A DNA stretch of 64,000 nt from Motacilla alba alba. Taxonomy: Eukaryota; Chordata; Aves; Passeriformes; Motacillidae. A model generated the notes under the pieces. It ran no database searches, had not been told where the DNA came from, and saw only the letters and a program-made list of their open reading frames with translations. Positions within the stretch are counted from its first letter, which is position 1; the number at the start of each line of letters is the position of its first letter. The DNA is taken from NCBI RefSeq assembly GCF_015832195.1, contig NC_052027.1, forward strand, positions 17,823,688 to 17,887,687, in the 5' to 3' direction. Both the position numbers and the translations under genes were made by a program. Positions 1-13,167 of the stretch are shown one piece after another.

Positions 1-1040
1 GGGAATGAGCACTCACAATAGAATCTGTGTAAAATCCAGTTGCTAATGTTACCCAGTGTTCCCCCCAGATACTGCAGTCCAGAATGAAGCCCTCACATCT
101 TCCCTGCTTGCAGCTGTTGCTCAAAAGTCAAAACATTCTCCAAAGGATGTTTTGTTACAGAAAATGTGGGTTTCTGCTCATGAAAAATTGATTTCTTAGA
201 GTTTCTGACAGAAATTTTCATTAAAAAAAACCCACAACTGTTTTCCTTGGTGTTTCAGACCACCTTAGTTTGGGAAGAAGGAAAAGTTGAGAGGTCTTTT
301 GAGGATAGGAACCCCTTCTGTTGCAAAAGTTGTGTGATGGAGCATCAGGGAGGAGCTGCTGGTTTGTGAGCAGAATGATGAGCAGGAATTGGAGCAGGGA
401 TTGAGCTCTTCAGCACAGTGCTCAGCCACTGGCTGTGGTCTTTGAGTCTCAGACACTTCCAAAGAACTGCAGTTACATCAAAATGCACTGTCCTGTTCCA
501 AGGCAGGAGCCAAATGCTCTGTCCAGTACCCACAGCTGGATTTGGAGCCTAGAGATCCCAGACATCACACTGATGCATTTTTGATTATTACTGTTATAGG
601 CAAGTTTGTTTTATTGTAACTGTATGTAAATTAGAATGAAAATAGACTCAGCATCTGAAAATCTCTGCAAAATCCTATTTTTTATATGGGTAGATTTTCC
701 TGAAAGGAAGCATCATTATTAATTTAAAACCAAAGGAATACACTAAAAAATTACATTATGGAGTGTCAGGGATGGCAACATTCGTTTTCTTCTGTGTTAG
801 TGCAGATAAGTAAATGCAGTTATATTTCTGTTTTATTGTTGCTTTCAGTTGTCTTATTGGAATGTCAATTTTATGTATAAGGTGAAAGCATAAATGCTAC
901 TCCAAATATTAAATGCTTTAATAAATCATATTTGCTTCAAGCAGGAGATCCATTTAACCCCTACGAAGAGAGAAAGGCTCTTTGTTTTGAAATGTGTTGC
1001 AGTTTTGTGCATCGACCGTAGCTTCCAGGTGAGGTTAGCA
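1..1040. other. Unique non-coding sequence
   Basis: This AT-rich stretch shows no gene, no recognisable repeat and no strong splice-site pair. Open frames here are short and lack recognisable domains. It is probably intergenic or intronic DNA. Confidence 0.6.
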
Positions 1041-1560
1041 ATCCTAGAACAGTTTGGATTGAAAGGGAACCTAAAGTTCATCTCATTCCACCCCTGCCAT
1101 GGCAGGGACACCTTCCACTGTCCCAGGCTGCTCCAAGCCCCAGTGTCCAGCCTGGCCTTGGGCACTGCCAGCGATCCAGGGGCAGCCACAGCTGCTCTGG
1201 GCACCCTGTGCCAGGGCTTCACCACCTTCATACCAGGAATTCCTGACCAATATCCCATCCAAACCTGCCCTCTGGCAGTGGGAGCCATTCCCTGTGTCCT
1301 GTCCCTCCATCCCTTGTCCCCAGTCCCTCTCCAGCTCTCCTGGAGCCCCTTCAGGCCCTGGCAGGGGCTCTGAGCTCTCCCTGGAGCCTTCCCTTCTCCA
1401 GGTGAGCACCCCCAGCTCTCCCAGCCTGGCTCCACAGGGGCTCCAGCTCCTTGAGCATCTCTGGGGCCCTTCCATGGACCCACTCCCAGACCTCCGTGCC
1501 CTGCTTTTGTTTGGAGCCCAGAGCTGGGCACACTGCTCCAGCTGGGGTCTCACTGACACC
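1041..1560 (-). mobile_element. CR1 LINE fragment, 3' end, about 520 bp
   Basis: The minus strand reads as a 5'-truncated CR1 (chicken repeat 1) non-LTR retrotransposon. Its order is: a segment corresponding to 'dac-tgg-agc-agt-gtg' type CR1 sequence near 1540-1500, the gagagctggggg block near 1430-1410, the 'ggatccctggcagtgcc' block (here with one substitution) near 1180-1160, the 'gtggaaggtgtccctgcc' block near 1120-1100, and a decayed 3' end near 1080-1041 that resembles the CR1 terminal 'aaccattctatgattct'. Known CR1 copies are almost always 5'-truncated and lack a poly(A) tail, as here. The open frames of about 160-200 codons on both strands at this place are by-products of the GC-rich repeat. 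The 5' boundary is approximate. Confidence 0.92.
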
Positions 1561-4500
1561 AATTACCCCAATAATAACTAATTACTGCCATACTTCATGC
1601 TTGCCGGAATCAAGACTAATCTTTTCAAATCCTTTTTCCACCGAACTGTTGTGTGTCATAATGGTTTATATTCCACTTGACATCCCTTCCCTAATGGGAA
1701 AGCTGTTAGAGACTGGAGTAAATATTTTGGGATGGGGTGGATTAAGTTTTTCTTCCAATAATTACTCGGTTTGTTTCCCTGTGCTGCTGGTTGGGTGGTG
1801 CATGGGAGGAGGCTGGGGAGAGACCACGTTCAGTCTCAGTTTGGAGGACCTTCTCTGAAGCTTGATTTGTGTAAAATGCACAGTGTGGAACCACTCTGCT
1901 ACCCCGAGTTTGGCAAATAAGCAGTCTTTGGAGAGTGAGTGAGCAGCTGAGCTATCTCCATGGCTGCAGCAGGTACAGCCATACCTGCATTGATTCCTCC
2001 TGCAAGAGCCTGGTCAATGGTGTTAGTGAAAGGAATTCATTTGTTTCTGAAATGACTTCGTTTCTTTCGGCAGCGAGGGATAATTATTGGAATTTGCAGT
2101 AACACTTTCTCTAGTAGGGTCTGGGGAGGGTATCTGAGTTTGTAATCTTAGATTAATTGTAGTTTGATGTGGCTCTGTTGTGTGGGTGTTGTGCAATATC
2201 AAAGCCAGGGAACCAGGGCTTCTGTGCTGGGATGGCAGTGGGTCAGTGACAGCACACTTCTCTTCATCTTGTAACCACGAGGCAGCCAAGAAAGAGAACC
2301 TAATGTTTCTATGCACAATAGTGTCACCTTGTCAAGGGCATTAACTTGCAATGCTGGCAGCCCTTTGAGAAGTTTTTGTGTATTGACAGAAGTTTCTCTG
2401 CTCTGGGCTCCAACACCCACCTTGCAGCTGTAGCTGGGAGGTTCATCTGGCAGCTTCAGGCTGGGTACACAAAATGCACAGCATGGGATCCATGAGCATC
2501 AGTGAAAAAGTGAAAAATTTTGTTGGCTCCAGGTCATGTAAGAATTCTGCAGAGGAAGAGTCCAGCTGGCCAGAATTGCACAACAAATTCATTCTTTTAA
2601 TGGTTTTTAATTTGGTGGCAGGAATGGCGGAGACTTGCGAGAAAACATTTTTGGCTGAAAAATTCAAATTCATTGTAGTCCCAAGTGTTTGTGGAAATGT
2701 ATCCTTTGAAAGGGTAATTGAGGAGACCTTTGGGAGCTGCTGGTTTCCTGCTGGCCCAGCTTGGCTTGGCAGGGGCACATGGAGCCTCCACAGCACTGCT
2801 GTGGTCCCAGCTGGAGCTTGGCTTGGAGGTGTCAGGACAGGGCTCCCTGGTTCCCAACAGGACCTCCCAGAGCCTCCTCTGCTTTCACCCTGCTATTCTT
2901 GGTCCTTTTGAAAAGCCAGGAGTGTCCAGAAGCCACCGGTGACTCTTAGAAACCAAAACTTGATTTTCATATATTTCAAAAACTATTTTGATTTCCTCTC
3001 CTTTGGGAAGTTTTGCAATATCAGTCTTCTGTTTTCCAGAATTTCTTGTAAAAAATTTAAATTTTTGTTCCTTCTTTTGCAAATCCTCTCAATAAATGGG
3101 GGAGGGGGAGTGACAACACTTGTGCTATTAGGGCTGACTTAGCTTAGTTATGTTAATTTTTTGTCTCCAATCATGTTATTCAGTCACATGCAGTTTTGTT
3201 TTGGGTGGCTGGAGCAGGAGTGACCTGTGAGGCCACTTGCAGTGACACAAGGCAGTGGGCAGGTGACAGAATTCTTGGCCCCAAATCACAATAATTTCAC
3301 CTTATTACTTGCAGAGTGTGTGACTGAAGTGCATAAAAGTAGCATTATTCCCAGTTATTCAGAATTCATTATTTTGCAAGGGGTTGAACTCTATGAAAAG
3401 GTTCTAAAGCCAGAATCTAGAGTGGACTGGAGTTATGTCCCTTGCCAATGACATTTTACCATACAGAAATTTTGTTCAGAGAACCTAAACCCATTGCTAT
3501 TTGTGCAGAAACACCCTTTTGTCCTGGAGTGATGTGTTTCTGGAAATTTTGGGTAGTTTTTAAACACTCACCTGCTCAGGGTGTCCAGCACCTTCTGCTA
3601 TTTTAACTTGATTTTGCACCTCAAAATGTAACAAAGTGATCATTTCTGCTCTGAATATTTGATGTTGTCACTGGAAAAATCCCAGCTGGAAGGTGCTCCT
3701 TTAGTGGCTTTTATTTGGACTTTTTTTTTAATAAAGAGACAGACAAGGGTGAATGTGACCTGCTTTGAGTAAAGCAAGAAGCTGAGAGGTTTTGGGAAAA
3801 CTTTTATGGTTATATGAACAATTTTTTCTAAAAGTTTCTAAACTTTTCAGTGCTTTAGGCATTAGGAGTTCCAAGGATTTTTTAGCACTTGAGGTAATAT
3901 TTTTACCAGGTGTAGAGGTTCATTTATGTGAAAATATTGTACAGTCTTGTTTCTTTCAGGTTTTTGCATATGGAAACAGGCACAGGAACATGTCACAATG
4001 CAGGTGCCAAATACAGGTGCCTGACTGTAAAACTCAGATAATGGACCTTTATCTTGAGTGTAGTTACTGTTGGTATTGTTGAACAGAAATTGCAAAGCAT
4101 CCCAAGATATGTAAAGAGAGTTTAATATTTAGGATTTAATTGCTTTTTCTATATTCTGTCATGTTGTCAGCCTGTTACTTTCCTTCATAATTACACATTC
4201 CAGCAGTTATAATTGTTTGTGACTGCTTCTTTCAATGTTTTGCTAGCTTTCTTTTTCAGTTTTATTTTGGCAAATTAGACTTTCCCAGCTTCTTCACAGT
4301 AATCATGGAAGTGCTTGAATATTAGACTTGGTTATGCATTTTGAAAAAGAGTGGAGTCTGATGGAGGAAAAAATTCACATTAATGTGAATGTCCTGAACA
4401 TACTTCAGTTGCGCTTGATTAGGAAAAACCTTTCCTGGTGAATCACCTTTTTGTTGCTTCTGTTGGGTTCATTTTTTTTCATTGCTCTTGTTTAAAAGCC

Positions 4501-7500
4501 TTGGTGACTTCAGTTAAGTCAGTTTGAGAACAGTTTAAAATCAATTTCCATCAGTTTTCATTTCCACCTTTAAAATTGAAATGTGTTATGCATCTGTACT
4601 AGAGATGTAACATTGAGGTTTTAACCCAGGGAAAAAGCCAGCAGAGATGATAAATCTTTGAAGAGCTCTCATAAAACAGGTGTTTTCCCCAGGATCTCTG
4701 TCTTAGAACTGCTTTTACCTCTCTGGTGTAGAGCATTTCTGTATTAGCAGGCAGGCTTGAAATTTCACAGATATCTGTAGCTTCCAAATGTCTTATAAGA
4801 AAAGCAATAATTTTATTATTATAATAAGAGGAAACATGAAGGGCTTTCCCTTTGAAGCGTGTAACGCTTTCTATATGATCTGATACCCCACACCAGTGGA
4901 ATGGTTGTACTCCTTTAGAAAATGTCTTTGTTGAGGCAGCTCTTTGGAGTTTAATAATACTTCAAGGTGGATCTATCTGTCAGCCTCAGCCCTCGTGCCC
5001 TGTTATTTCACAGACATCTCAAGGAACCTCGAGGTGAAGTCAGAGCGTTGAATGCTATTGGCTTTTTAAAGAGCTTTCCTTTTCCTTTAGAACTGTTTAA
5101 TTTCTTTGCTGTACTATTTGCAGAGCATATTGACCTAAACCCCAAACCAAACAAAAGCAAACCAAACAAGGCAAGCCCGTTGCTTTTTCTGGCAAGATAA
5201 CCTTCAGCAGAAGTTCAAACTGGAATTTGCTGGTGCTGAGGAGGGTGGATGCAGCTGTGTTCTTCTGAAGGAGCCTTCTGTCAGACACTTAAGGATGAAA
5301 GCAAAAAACCCCAATTTTGTTTCCACTGTAGTTTTGTGCTATCCTACACCACTTTTTGTGTGGCATCACTGAACATTTACAGCCATGTGCAGAAACTGAA
5401 GACAACCTCTGGGTAGTTCTCCAGGTTGTCCCATGTCTGGCTCATGCTCCACTTCCCCTGCAGCTCCAGCCTTGGCTCCTGCAGACCCTTGCAGCTCTTT
5501 TGGAAGAAGGATGGGTTGTGTGTGATAGCCCAATTTTGTACCTTGCCTCATTAAAACCAAAAAATGAGTGGGGTCAGAGGGGCCTGTCTGTCATTTGTTG
5601 CTCGTACAGGGCTTGTTGTCATGGCAAAATTCAAACTGAAAAGTCTTGGCCAGCCCAATGGCTTGGTGCCTGTGCACAGCTGGGGTGGTTATTGATGTAT
5701 GTTGACAGCAGTTTAGTGGCTGATTTTTTGGCTACTGAGAGATTTGGCTTAGGTTACTGTGCTGCTCCATTCTGCTTTGGAAGTCAGTTGTCCAGACTGT
5801 CACACAGCTGGAGAGGGGCCGGGCCGCTGGAGCCAGAGCTGCCGGGAGAAGTTTAGCTCAGGTGAACCTTAAACCCCATGCCTTGGAGAAGACAGGGAAC
5901 ACCAGTTTTATTCTGTGTGGGGATGCGATGATTTAGCAATCCATGTCAGAGACAAAGCAAAGGCTTTTCCCAGGCACTGGGAAAAATGATGCAAGGCTGC
6001 AGGTTCACCTCCCCCTGCCCCTTTGCTGTGACTGTCCTGCTCAGGAGGTTCCTTTGCCAAAGGCATTTACTACCTGGCATTCCTTCTCTCAGAAGTTGTC
6101 CTGGTGGTCCATGTGAATGACAGAGGTCTCATGTTTCATGGACACATTTGGAAGCCTAACTGATGTAAAAGCAAATCTGAACCGAAATGAAATCCGCACA
6201 AATACCTCCAACGGTGTCTCTTCACTCCTGCTGCTGTATCAATGCACTATTGCCTCAGAACACATTTTTATTTAGCTTACAACAAAGTTTAATATTTTCC
6301 CTCAGAGAGCAGGGGATTGGTTGTTCCATGTGAGTAATCCCACAGCATTGCCATTTCATTTTGCTAGCAGTTGTGTAACAGCCAAGGTATTGTGACATTT
6401 ATAATCAACAAGAATTCAGATCTGCTTCAAGGCACTGGGCTCTTTTTTCTCCCCCTAAATAAAGTAAGGTGGTTTTTTTTCTTCACTACATTTTCCCTGA
6501 TTTTTGGAAGAGAGGAAACATTAATGTTCGAGGAAGAGCTCTCATTTTTTCAGCAGAAAGCACTGTTTGAGAAACACAAAACAGGTTACAGCAATGAGTT
6601 ATCTTCTTATTCATGGATGAGAAACAGTTCTCCCCCAGATTGTGCTTTTTGATGGAGAAGATCCTCTAAGCTTTGTGATGATCAGCACAGCACATCTTCA
6701 TCCAACAAATGAGGTATCTCCTCCTGCTGTCAAATTATTTTGGCTGATCAAACTTCCCTGGGCCTTGGAGCTGTGTGATAGTTGCTGCAGTGAGAGGGAT
6801 GCTGCTCATGGAGAGGAAGCTGCTGTCAAACTTGGAAGAGAAAGGATTCTGGCAGCATAACTGAACCATGAAGTTCAGGAATGATGGTGCTGGAGAAACA
6901 GAAGGGGAATTTTCAAAAATTTCATTTTGGCCTTTATCACCAGAAGAGTGTGAAGGGAAAAAATTTGCTTTCCACCCACCAAGTGTGGCATCCTGGTAGC
7001 AGAGAGTTTGTCAGCAAGGCAAGGAAATGCTCATGCAATCCTGCTGAACAGTGAGCTTGGCATGGCAAGAAATGCCAAAAACGTGACACTTGTGGCACAG
7101 CTTTCTAGAGCCAGCACAGGGTGGTAGTAATGAAGTCATCCCAAGCAGATGTTTCTCTATGTATGCTTGCATTTTTTGTTTTACAATTAACCCGTTCCTG
7201 AAAGTTAGAGGTAAATACAAGGAGCTATGTCATTAGTAATTTAAAAGCAAACTTTTAAACCAGAATTTTTGGTGTTCCATTTTGGCCTTTTTAATGGCAG
7301 TATGATGGGTTAATTGATTTCTGTGTTCTATAAAGGATTTCTAGTTTGAGTCAATAAAGTAGTTTGTTTTGGTTTTAATTTTAAAATTCTTTCAGTGCCA
7401 TTAAAGGGTCTAAGGCAAACCCATGAATTTTTCCCTCAATCACATGTTTCTCGAGTTCAATTATGTTCTCTCATCATAGATTTTGTTCTGCCCAGGTCTG

Positions 7501-7655
7501 GTTGGACACTGGAAAATACCAGTAATTGGATAATAAAGCCACTTCCAGTGCCTTTAGCTGAATTCTCAACAGAATAGGATGTTTATGATCTGAATCTTCT
7601 ATTTCTCTCATAAAAAGTGTTCAAGTATTCAGTCCTTTCCTTTCTCCATTCCACC
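1561..7655. other. Unique non-coding sequence
   Basis: About 6 kb without a recognisable gene or large repeat. One open frame of 166 codons on the plus strand (5356-5856) has no domain I recognise, no splice support and ordinary composition, so I treat it as chance. A small CpG group lies at about 5819-5850. CA/AC-rich A-tracts occur near 5138-5170. The rest is AT-rich DNA with frequent T-runs. Confidence 0.55.
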
Positions 7656-7703
7656 AGTCCTTTTCTTCTCCTTTCTTCTCCTTTCTTTTCCTTTCTTCCC
7701 CTT
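7656..7703 (+). repeat. Pyrimidine-rich (CTTTTC/CTTCTC) simple repeat
   Basis: An almost pure pyrimidine tract on the plus strand built of degenerate ctttcttctc-like units. It is polypurine on the minus strand, where it would read as Lys/Arg/Glu-rich peptide. Such mirror-like tracts can form triplex structures; here this is only composition and no function is implied. Confidence 0.75.
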
Positions 7704-10700
7704 CTCAGTCGGATTTTGCCAGAGAACCATCAGAGCTGCAGCAGATTCATCTTGGTGGGGTTTAAGTTGCAGGTCAAATGTGTGAATCAGACACCTAAAC
7801 CCAGGAATGTGCTCCAGGATGATGCCTAGAGAATATTTATACCTGTATTTATCACTGCTACTTGTGCAAGTGTTTGTCAATAACACACAGATTTCAGCTC
7901 GATTTATCTCAGGTTTGATGCCAAACCAGCAAAGAAAAATGTTCATGCTCCTCTCCCCTTTCTTTCTCTTTTCCCTTCATTGAAAATGTTGGCCACAATG
8001 AAGATGTCACCCCACAGGCTGTACCTGCAGCACAGTGCTCTGCAGCAACAGCAGCTCTCTATTATTAGACAATAATTCAAGTGAAGATATAACTATGGGT
8101 CATTTCCATACATTAGATATATTTAAAAGCATACTTATTTAATTTGCATAATTAATACTTATACAAAATTCTCCTTTTCTCAGCTCAAGTGTGTTGAATG
8201 TTAATGGAGCTGCATTTGCAGGGTCCTGAGGGAGATGAGAACTGGGGCCTGCTTTGATTTGTTGTGGAGCAAAACCCTCCAGCAAAAGCCTTTGACTTCC
8301 TGTGTGTCACTGCTGAAACCCTGCAGGAAAAATGCACTTTTTCTAAGGCAGCAACAGCTTTATTTCTAGAGCCTGTCCTGTTGGGATGTTTGTGAAGCCA
8401 GACCAGGGTCTGGGTTCTGCATATTTTTAAGTGTGATAGAGGAAAGGTCAATTGATACTTTATTAAAATCTTAGCTGCTAAAACCCTTCCCAAAAATGAT
8501 GCTAGTCTAAAACATTTCCTGAATTATCTCCAGGCTTTAAGAAATACTTAAATTTTCCTTGTTGTAAGACCTAAGGTGGGAAACTGGCAGTTGGCTTTTA
8601 AATTGTTATTGTATAATATACTAATGAGACAGGGGGTTGTTTTGTATTTTAAAAGGTGATTGTGGTGCTTAAAAAAAAAGTAGTTTGTTTTTTTTTTCCT
8701 TCATTAGATGACAGGAAGTCTCCCAGCAAGATATTTTTGGTATAATCTCTTAAGTAATTGATGTGTCCTCAATTAGTGTGTAAGTAACACAGCCAACAAG
8801 TTACCATACCAGGAGAATTTTAAAATGATGTTAAATGGCATTAGACCAAAATATTTACCCTCTTTCCTCAGGAATCTTTTATAAATATTGAACAGTGCAA
8901 GTACTGAATGGCACTGATGGGCAAAGCAGTGAATTTCACTTGCCTATAAATGTAGATTTGTGATCTGCAGATGTCCATCAGAAATCTCTTTGGTAAAAGA
9001 GCTCCTTAGTGAGACATGGAGGAACGTAAAGTAGAGGGAAGCAGAAGAAGCTGTTTTGGTTTTTATTTGTAAAATACAGGTATATTGGATTATACCCTCC
9101 ATCAGGTGGATGGCCCAAAAAACATCATTGCAGGAGTTCTCTGCACTGTCTTTCATGTATCAGCCTTGCTTCAGTAAGAACAATGCCATTTATCTTCCAG
9201 GTAAATGGAAGTTAACAAAGCTCTAACAATGCTGTTGGAGCTGCAGTAGCAGGGGCTGAAGGCAATAGCTGAGGCTTTGCTCCTTTTATCTGATAAATTA
9301 GTCTGAGGAACGTTCCCTTGGGTGTGGAAGGTTTTACAAACCCTTAAAAAAAGAAGTACCTCTTCCTAGGAAGTTCCTAAGATCTGAGAAGGGACTCCAG
9401 GTGCAGACACTTGTGTGTTTTCCTGGTGGATCTTGCCTCTTGAAGGATCCTGATTTGTGTCCATAGGGAGTCTGTGTCCTTAAAACAGGACTTGGGCTGT
9501 TGTTGGGGAGCAGAAATGAGGTAATGAAGAAACGAGGTAAAACCTGGCACAGGTTTTGTGCCTTGCCCAGTGGGATTTCAGTTCCCTTTTGGATCCAGCC
9601 TCCAGCTCTTTCTTTTCCCAGCTTTAGTGACTTCTCCCTTGAGACTGTGAGGGTTAGGAGGAGAAGGGTTAACCGGCTGAGGAGGTGTTACAGACACATG
9701 CCCTGAGTGTATGTGCTATTATGAGGGTGATGAATTAGGTAATTCCCTCTCACACGAGAAGAGGAATGAATTCTTAATAGCAGAGAACTGGAAGGCAACC
9801 TTATTTAACAGGCAGAGGGAAAACAGGCTCCCAAAAAGGCCCTGTCAGAGTCCCTGGCTTGTCATGCTGTTTTCTGGAGGTGGGAAGCAGGTGAGAGTCT
9901 GATTGAGAAGCTTTTCATGAACTTAACCACAGCTGAGAAACTTAAATCATGGCATTCCATCTTCCTCGTGGCTCTGGCTCTCAGCTTACTTTTAAAGACA
10001 AATCATTATTGATCCACCAGAATCCTTCTCAGACATTATTTCATGTCCCCCTCATAAGGAACCCCTCGCAGGGAGATTGTTCTGCATTGATTTATAAACC
10101 ACTGCAGATCACACCAGCCTGCACGTGTCTCCTCTCCTTTGGCAGTGGAGAAGGTGGTTGGAAGTGGAGCTGGATGTGGGATAAATCCCCAACTGATGTG
10201 TTTCTCCTCAGGAAAGAGGTCTGCAGGGAAAAGTTGCTTCCTTTGTAAATTCTGATGTACTGTTATTGGAATGGGCGCTGGGGAGAAATACAGATGTGGT
10301 AGAAGTTCTGGGGGGACAGGACAGAAAAAGCTTTCAAAAGCCGACTGGAAGCCTTGTTTTTGTGTTACTTGGTGTGACAAGCAAATCTTTTCTTTGGCCA
10401 TTTCTTAAGAAGAAATGACTCTCAGAAGAATGGCAGGTAAGAGTCAGGAAAAATCTTTTGCAGTTCTCTTTTTGCCCAATATTTCAGTCCTTCAAAACTT
10501 CAAGTTTATTTTTATCCCTACCTGGGACTCCCTATGCAAAGCTGGTGACTTCTGCCTACTGGGGTCTTGCTCTTGTAGTCCTTCTTTTGAGAGCTCTGTA
10601 GCCTCTGTAGGAAATGCATCTTCTTTGTCTTCTGCATGGTTTGTACATTTTTAGGTGCTGACACAGTATAATTAAAATTGAAGAAGGTAGGGAAGGCATT

Positions 10701-12450
10701 TAGAAATAGTAATTACTGGTATGTCAGTAACAAAATTAGTGGGAAGAGAGTGTGAAAAGATAAATCATCCTTCTGTGAGCAGCTTTGGTGGATGCCTGTG
10801 CCTATGGGCTTTAAATGTTATGTTTGAGCTGCAGGACCACAGATGTACCTGTAGCTGCCACTAGTGATAAAAAGTCTCTTAATCTCAGTGAGGGAGTTAG
10901 CTGACCTTTCCTTAGCATATTAAATACTCATAAATTAATTGATCACACATTGATATGCTGGTGCTTATCATGCAAGCCCAGTGTGGGTGGTTGCATCACA
11001 AGAGGTGTGGGCCATGAAAGCATCTGTGGTTTGCTCTGGGCTCCCAGCACAAGAACCCTTCAGCTCTGCTGAATATGGATGAGCCTCCCTTGCTTGTTAG
11101 CCCTAAGCCTGCAGGGCTGTTTGAACAGTTTTGGCAGAACTTGGTTTTCCAGGATCAAAGAAACCTGAGCCAAAGCTTAGCTCTGCTCTGGCTGCTGGTT
11201 CTGTAGCACTGCAAAGGAAAACAAATAATACTCCGTTTGCTTTCAGGCTCTGTAAACCTGCCTGTTGGAGCTGAGTTTCAAAATCAGTTTATAGTCAAGT
11301 AGTGTAGGAAAATTCGTGAAGGTTTTTCTGCCTTTTGCTGTTGTTTGTTATTTTTTTTAAAGGAAGATGTTGAACATTGTCTACTTGGTTTTCTTTCTTC
11401 CTTTTTTTTGTTTTGTTTTGTTTAAATAGAGCTGCTTGGATCTCTGTCAGTTGTGTTAAGATAAGCACACAGGTAGTTACTGTGCCCTGATCATTCAGCT
11501 TTGGCAATCAAAGCTTCAGAACTCAAAAATTACTATTTTTATTTCAAAAAAGCTTCCAACTAGTGTTAGTAAACTATGTGTTTAAATGTACATTAAGTTT
11601 AAAAAAAACCCAAAACTTTATAAAGACATAAAATGCTCTGCAAAAGCTATGTACTTCGAATTTTGAAGTCAATAGCAGTCTTGACTGCCACAATGTTCCC
11701 ACTGCAGAGTGAGTCAAGCCCCTGTGCCTCGGGAGAAACTCTCCAGGCAGGTGGAGCAGCATTCTAGAAACAAGAGCTGCCAACACATTCCTGTCCAAAT
11801 TCTGAGTGTGTGAAATCAGATTGTACACCGAAGAGGCTTCAAACCCTGAGAAGTATCTGATCAGCATAACAAAATCTTGGGAGCTGCAGCTCATTTTGCC
11901 TCTTTCTCCTGTTGGAACCAGAGCTGACATGAACTTTGTTTGCACTGAATGATCCAAAGGGAACTATTGGATTCTGACCCTGCAATGAGTTTTGCATGGG
12001 CTCATTACCATTGAGACAGATGGGATACATTAGAGTTTCCATTTCTTGTTTCACTGAAGTAATAAATGGTAGCTTTTTTAATAGTTTATGTTCATGAAGC
12101 ACTATGATTTTTATTGCACTTCAGTGAGATTTGCAGGCTGCCATTGAAATGAAAACCAAAAAAAAACCAAAAAAAGAGCAAGTGATTGTAAAGCTGAAAG
12201 AAGATTTTAACAATATTCAGCCCAGATTATCTAAGATAATGTTTAATTTTGCCATTTCCCTTTCCCCGTTCAGCAACTTTTCCCAGGAGCTCGTGCTACT
12301 ACTTTGTCTTTGGGCTGTGTGCAAACCACCCAGGCTTTGCGTGTTCCTCTGTGCGGAGGGCAGTGATCCATGCAAATGTTGGCATGCCAAAAGGAATTCT
12401 GAGATTTCAGGTGCTCTCCTCTTTCCTTTGTCTTCTTCACTGCCAAACAG
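7704..12450. other. Unique non-coding sequence with possible regulatory motifs
   Basis: No gene is recognisable. An AT-rich patch at about 8040-8160 ends in an octamer-like ATTTGCAT followed at once by AATTAAT. Pyrimidine and T/G runs occur at about 8684-8700 and 11400-11424. The stretch from about 12280 is more GC-rich and leads into a weak exon-like segment at 12451. I see no CR1 copy here. Confidence 0.5.
8142..8156 (+). promoter_or_regulatory. Octamer plus homeodomain-type motif
   Basis: The sequence ATTTGCATAATTAAT combines the POU-factor octamer ATTTGCAT with an overlapping AATTAAT homeodomain-type core. That both motifs are present is seen directly. That they bind POU or homeodomain proteins is inferred from known motif preferences, and such AT-rich words also arise by chance. 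Confidence 0.3.
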
Positions 12451-12484
12451 CCTCCCTTGTGCGGCCCGTGCAGTGGGTGGCAAG
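12451..12484 (+). other. Weak exon-like segment (34 nt)
   Basis: A pyrimidine-rich run ending in AACAG at 12450 is followed by 34 nt and then CAAG|GTGAGT, a good match to the vertebrate donor consensus. One frame is open across it. The size is at the microexon end and the surrounding DNA has moderate CpG content. I do not recognise the peptide. It may be a chance acceptor-donor pair. Confidence 0.2.
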
Positions 12485-12839
12485 GTGAGTCACTGCTGGT
12501 GGTGCGGCAGCCGCTGCTGGTGGCAGTGCTGTGTGTTGCTGATTGCTCCATTGAGGTCCTGAGCAGGGGGCTGCAGGCACTCAGCAGAGCCTGCATCTCA
12601 TCCAGACCTCCCCACGGGCACATCAGCCCTCCTTTGTTCCCTGGGTTTGATTTAAACCTCTCTGCTGTGCACTAAAGGTGCAGCAGGAACAATAACTCGA
12701 GCGAATCAGCTCGTAAAGCTGAAGAGTATTGATCTGTGTCCTATAGAATTAGAAATTACTGGCTTGGAGAACAGTTTGCTGCTCTGAGAATCCCTGCTTT
12801 GTCTTTGTGTGCAGTGTTAAAGTCTTGCCATGATAAATG

Positions 12840-13167
12840 ACAGTTTCCTTCCACAACTCCCTGCCAGGAGCTTGCAGCCAGGTGGGGGTCGGTCTCTTCT
12901 CCCAGATAACAAGCAATAGAACAAGGGAAACGGCCTCAAGTTGCACCAGGGGAGGTTTCTGTTGGATACTGGGAAAGATTTCTTCACTGGAAGAGCAGCC
13001 AGGCACTGGAACAGGCTGCCCAGGGCTGTGGTTGGATCATCCATCATTCCATCAAGCCATGTGGATGTGGCACTTGGGGACACGGCTCGGTGGTGACCGT
13101 GGCAGTGCTGCATTAACAGGTGCATTCAGTGACCTTGGAAGTGTTTCCCAACAATTCTATGAGTCCT
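12840..13167 (+). mobile_element. CR1 LINE fragment, 3' end, older subfamily
   Basis: The plus strand follows the CR1 3' region: a 'gcagccaggtgggggtcggtctcttctcccag' type block near 12875-12905, 'aagttgcaccaggggaggt' near 12938-12956, 'ggaacaggctgcccagggc' near 13008-13026, and a decayed terminal 'caattctatgagt' near 13151. This type differs from the short GC-rich copies elsewhere in the window and carries more substitutions and gaps, consistent with an older CR1 lineage. The 3' end is intact enough to orient it. No coding capacity remains. Confidence 0.88.

Noticed and set aside
926..1562. Open frames of about 160-200 codons on both strands
   Set aside because: They lie over a CR1 3' fragment. 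The peptides repeat motifs seen in every other CR1 copy here and do not represent a gene.
5356..5856. 166-codon plus-strand frame
   Set aside because: No recognisable domain, no splice signals or promoter, and a length within chance expectation for this window.
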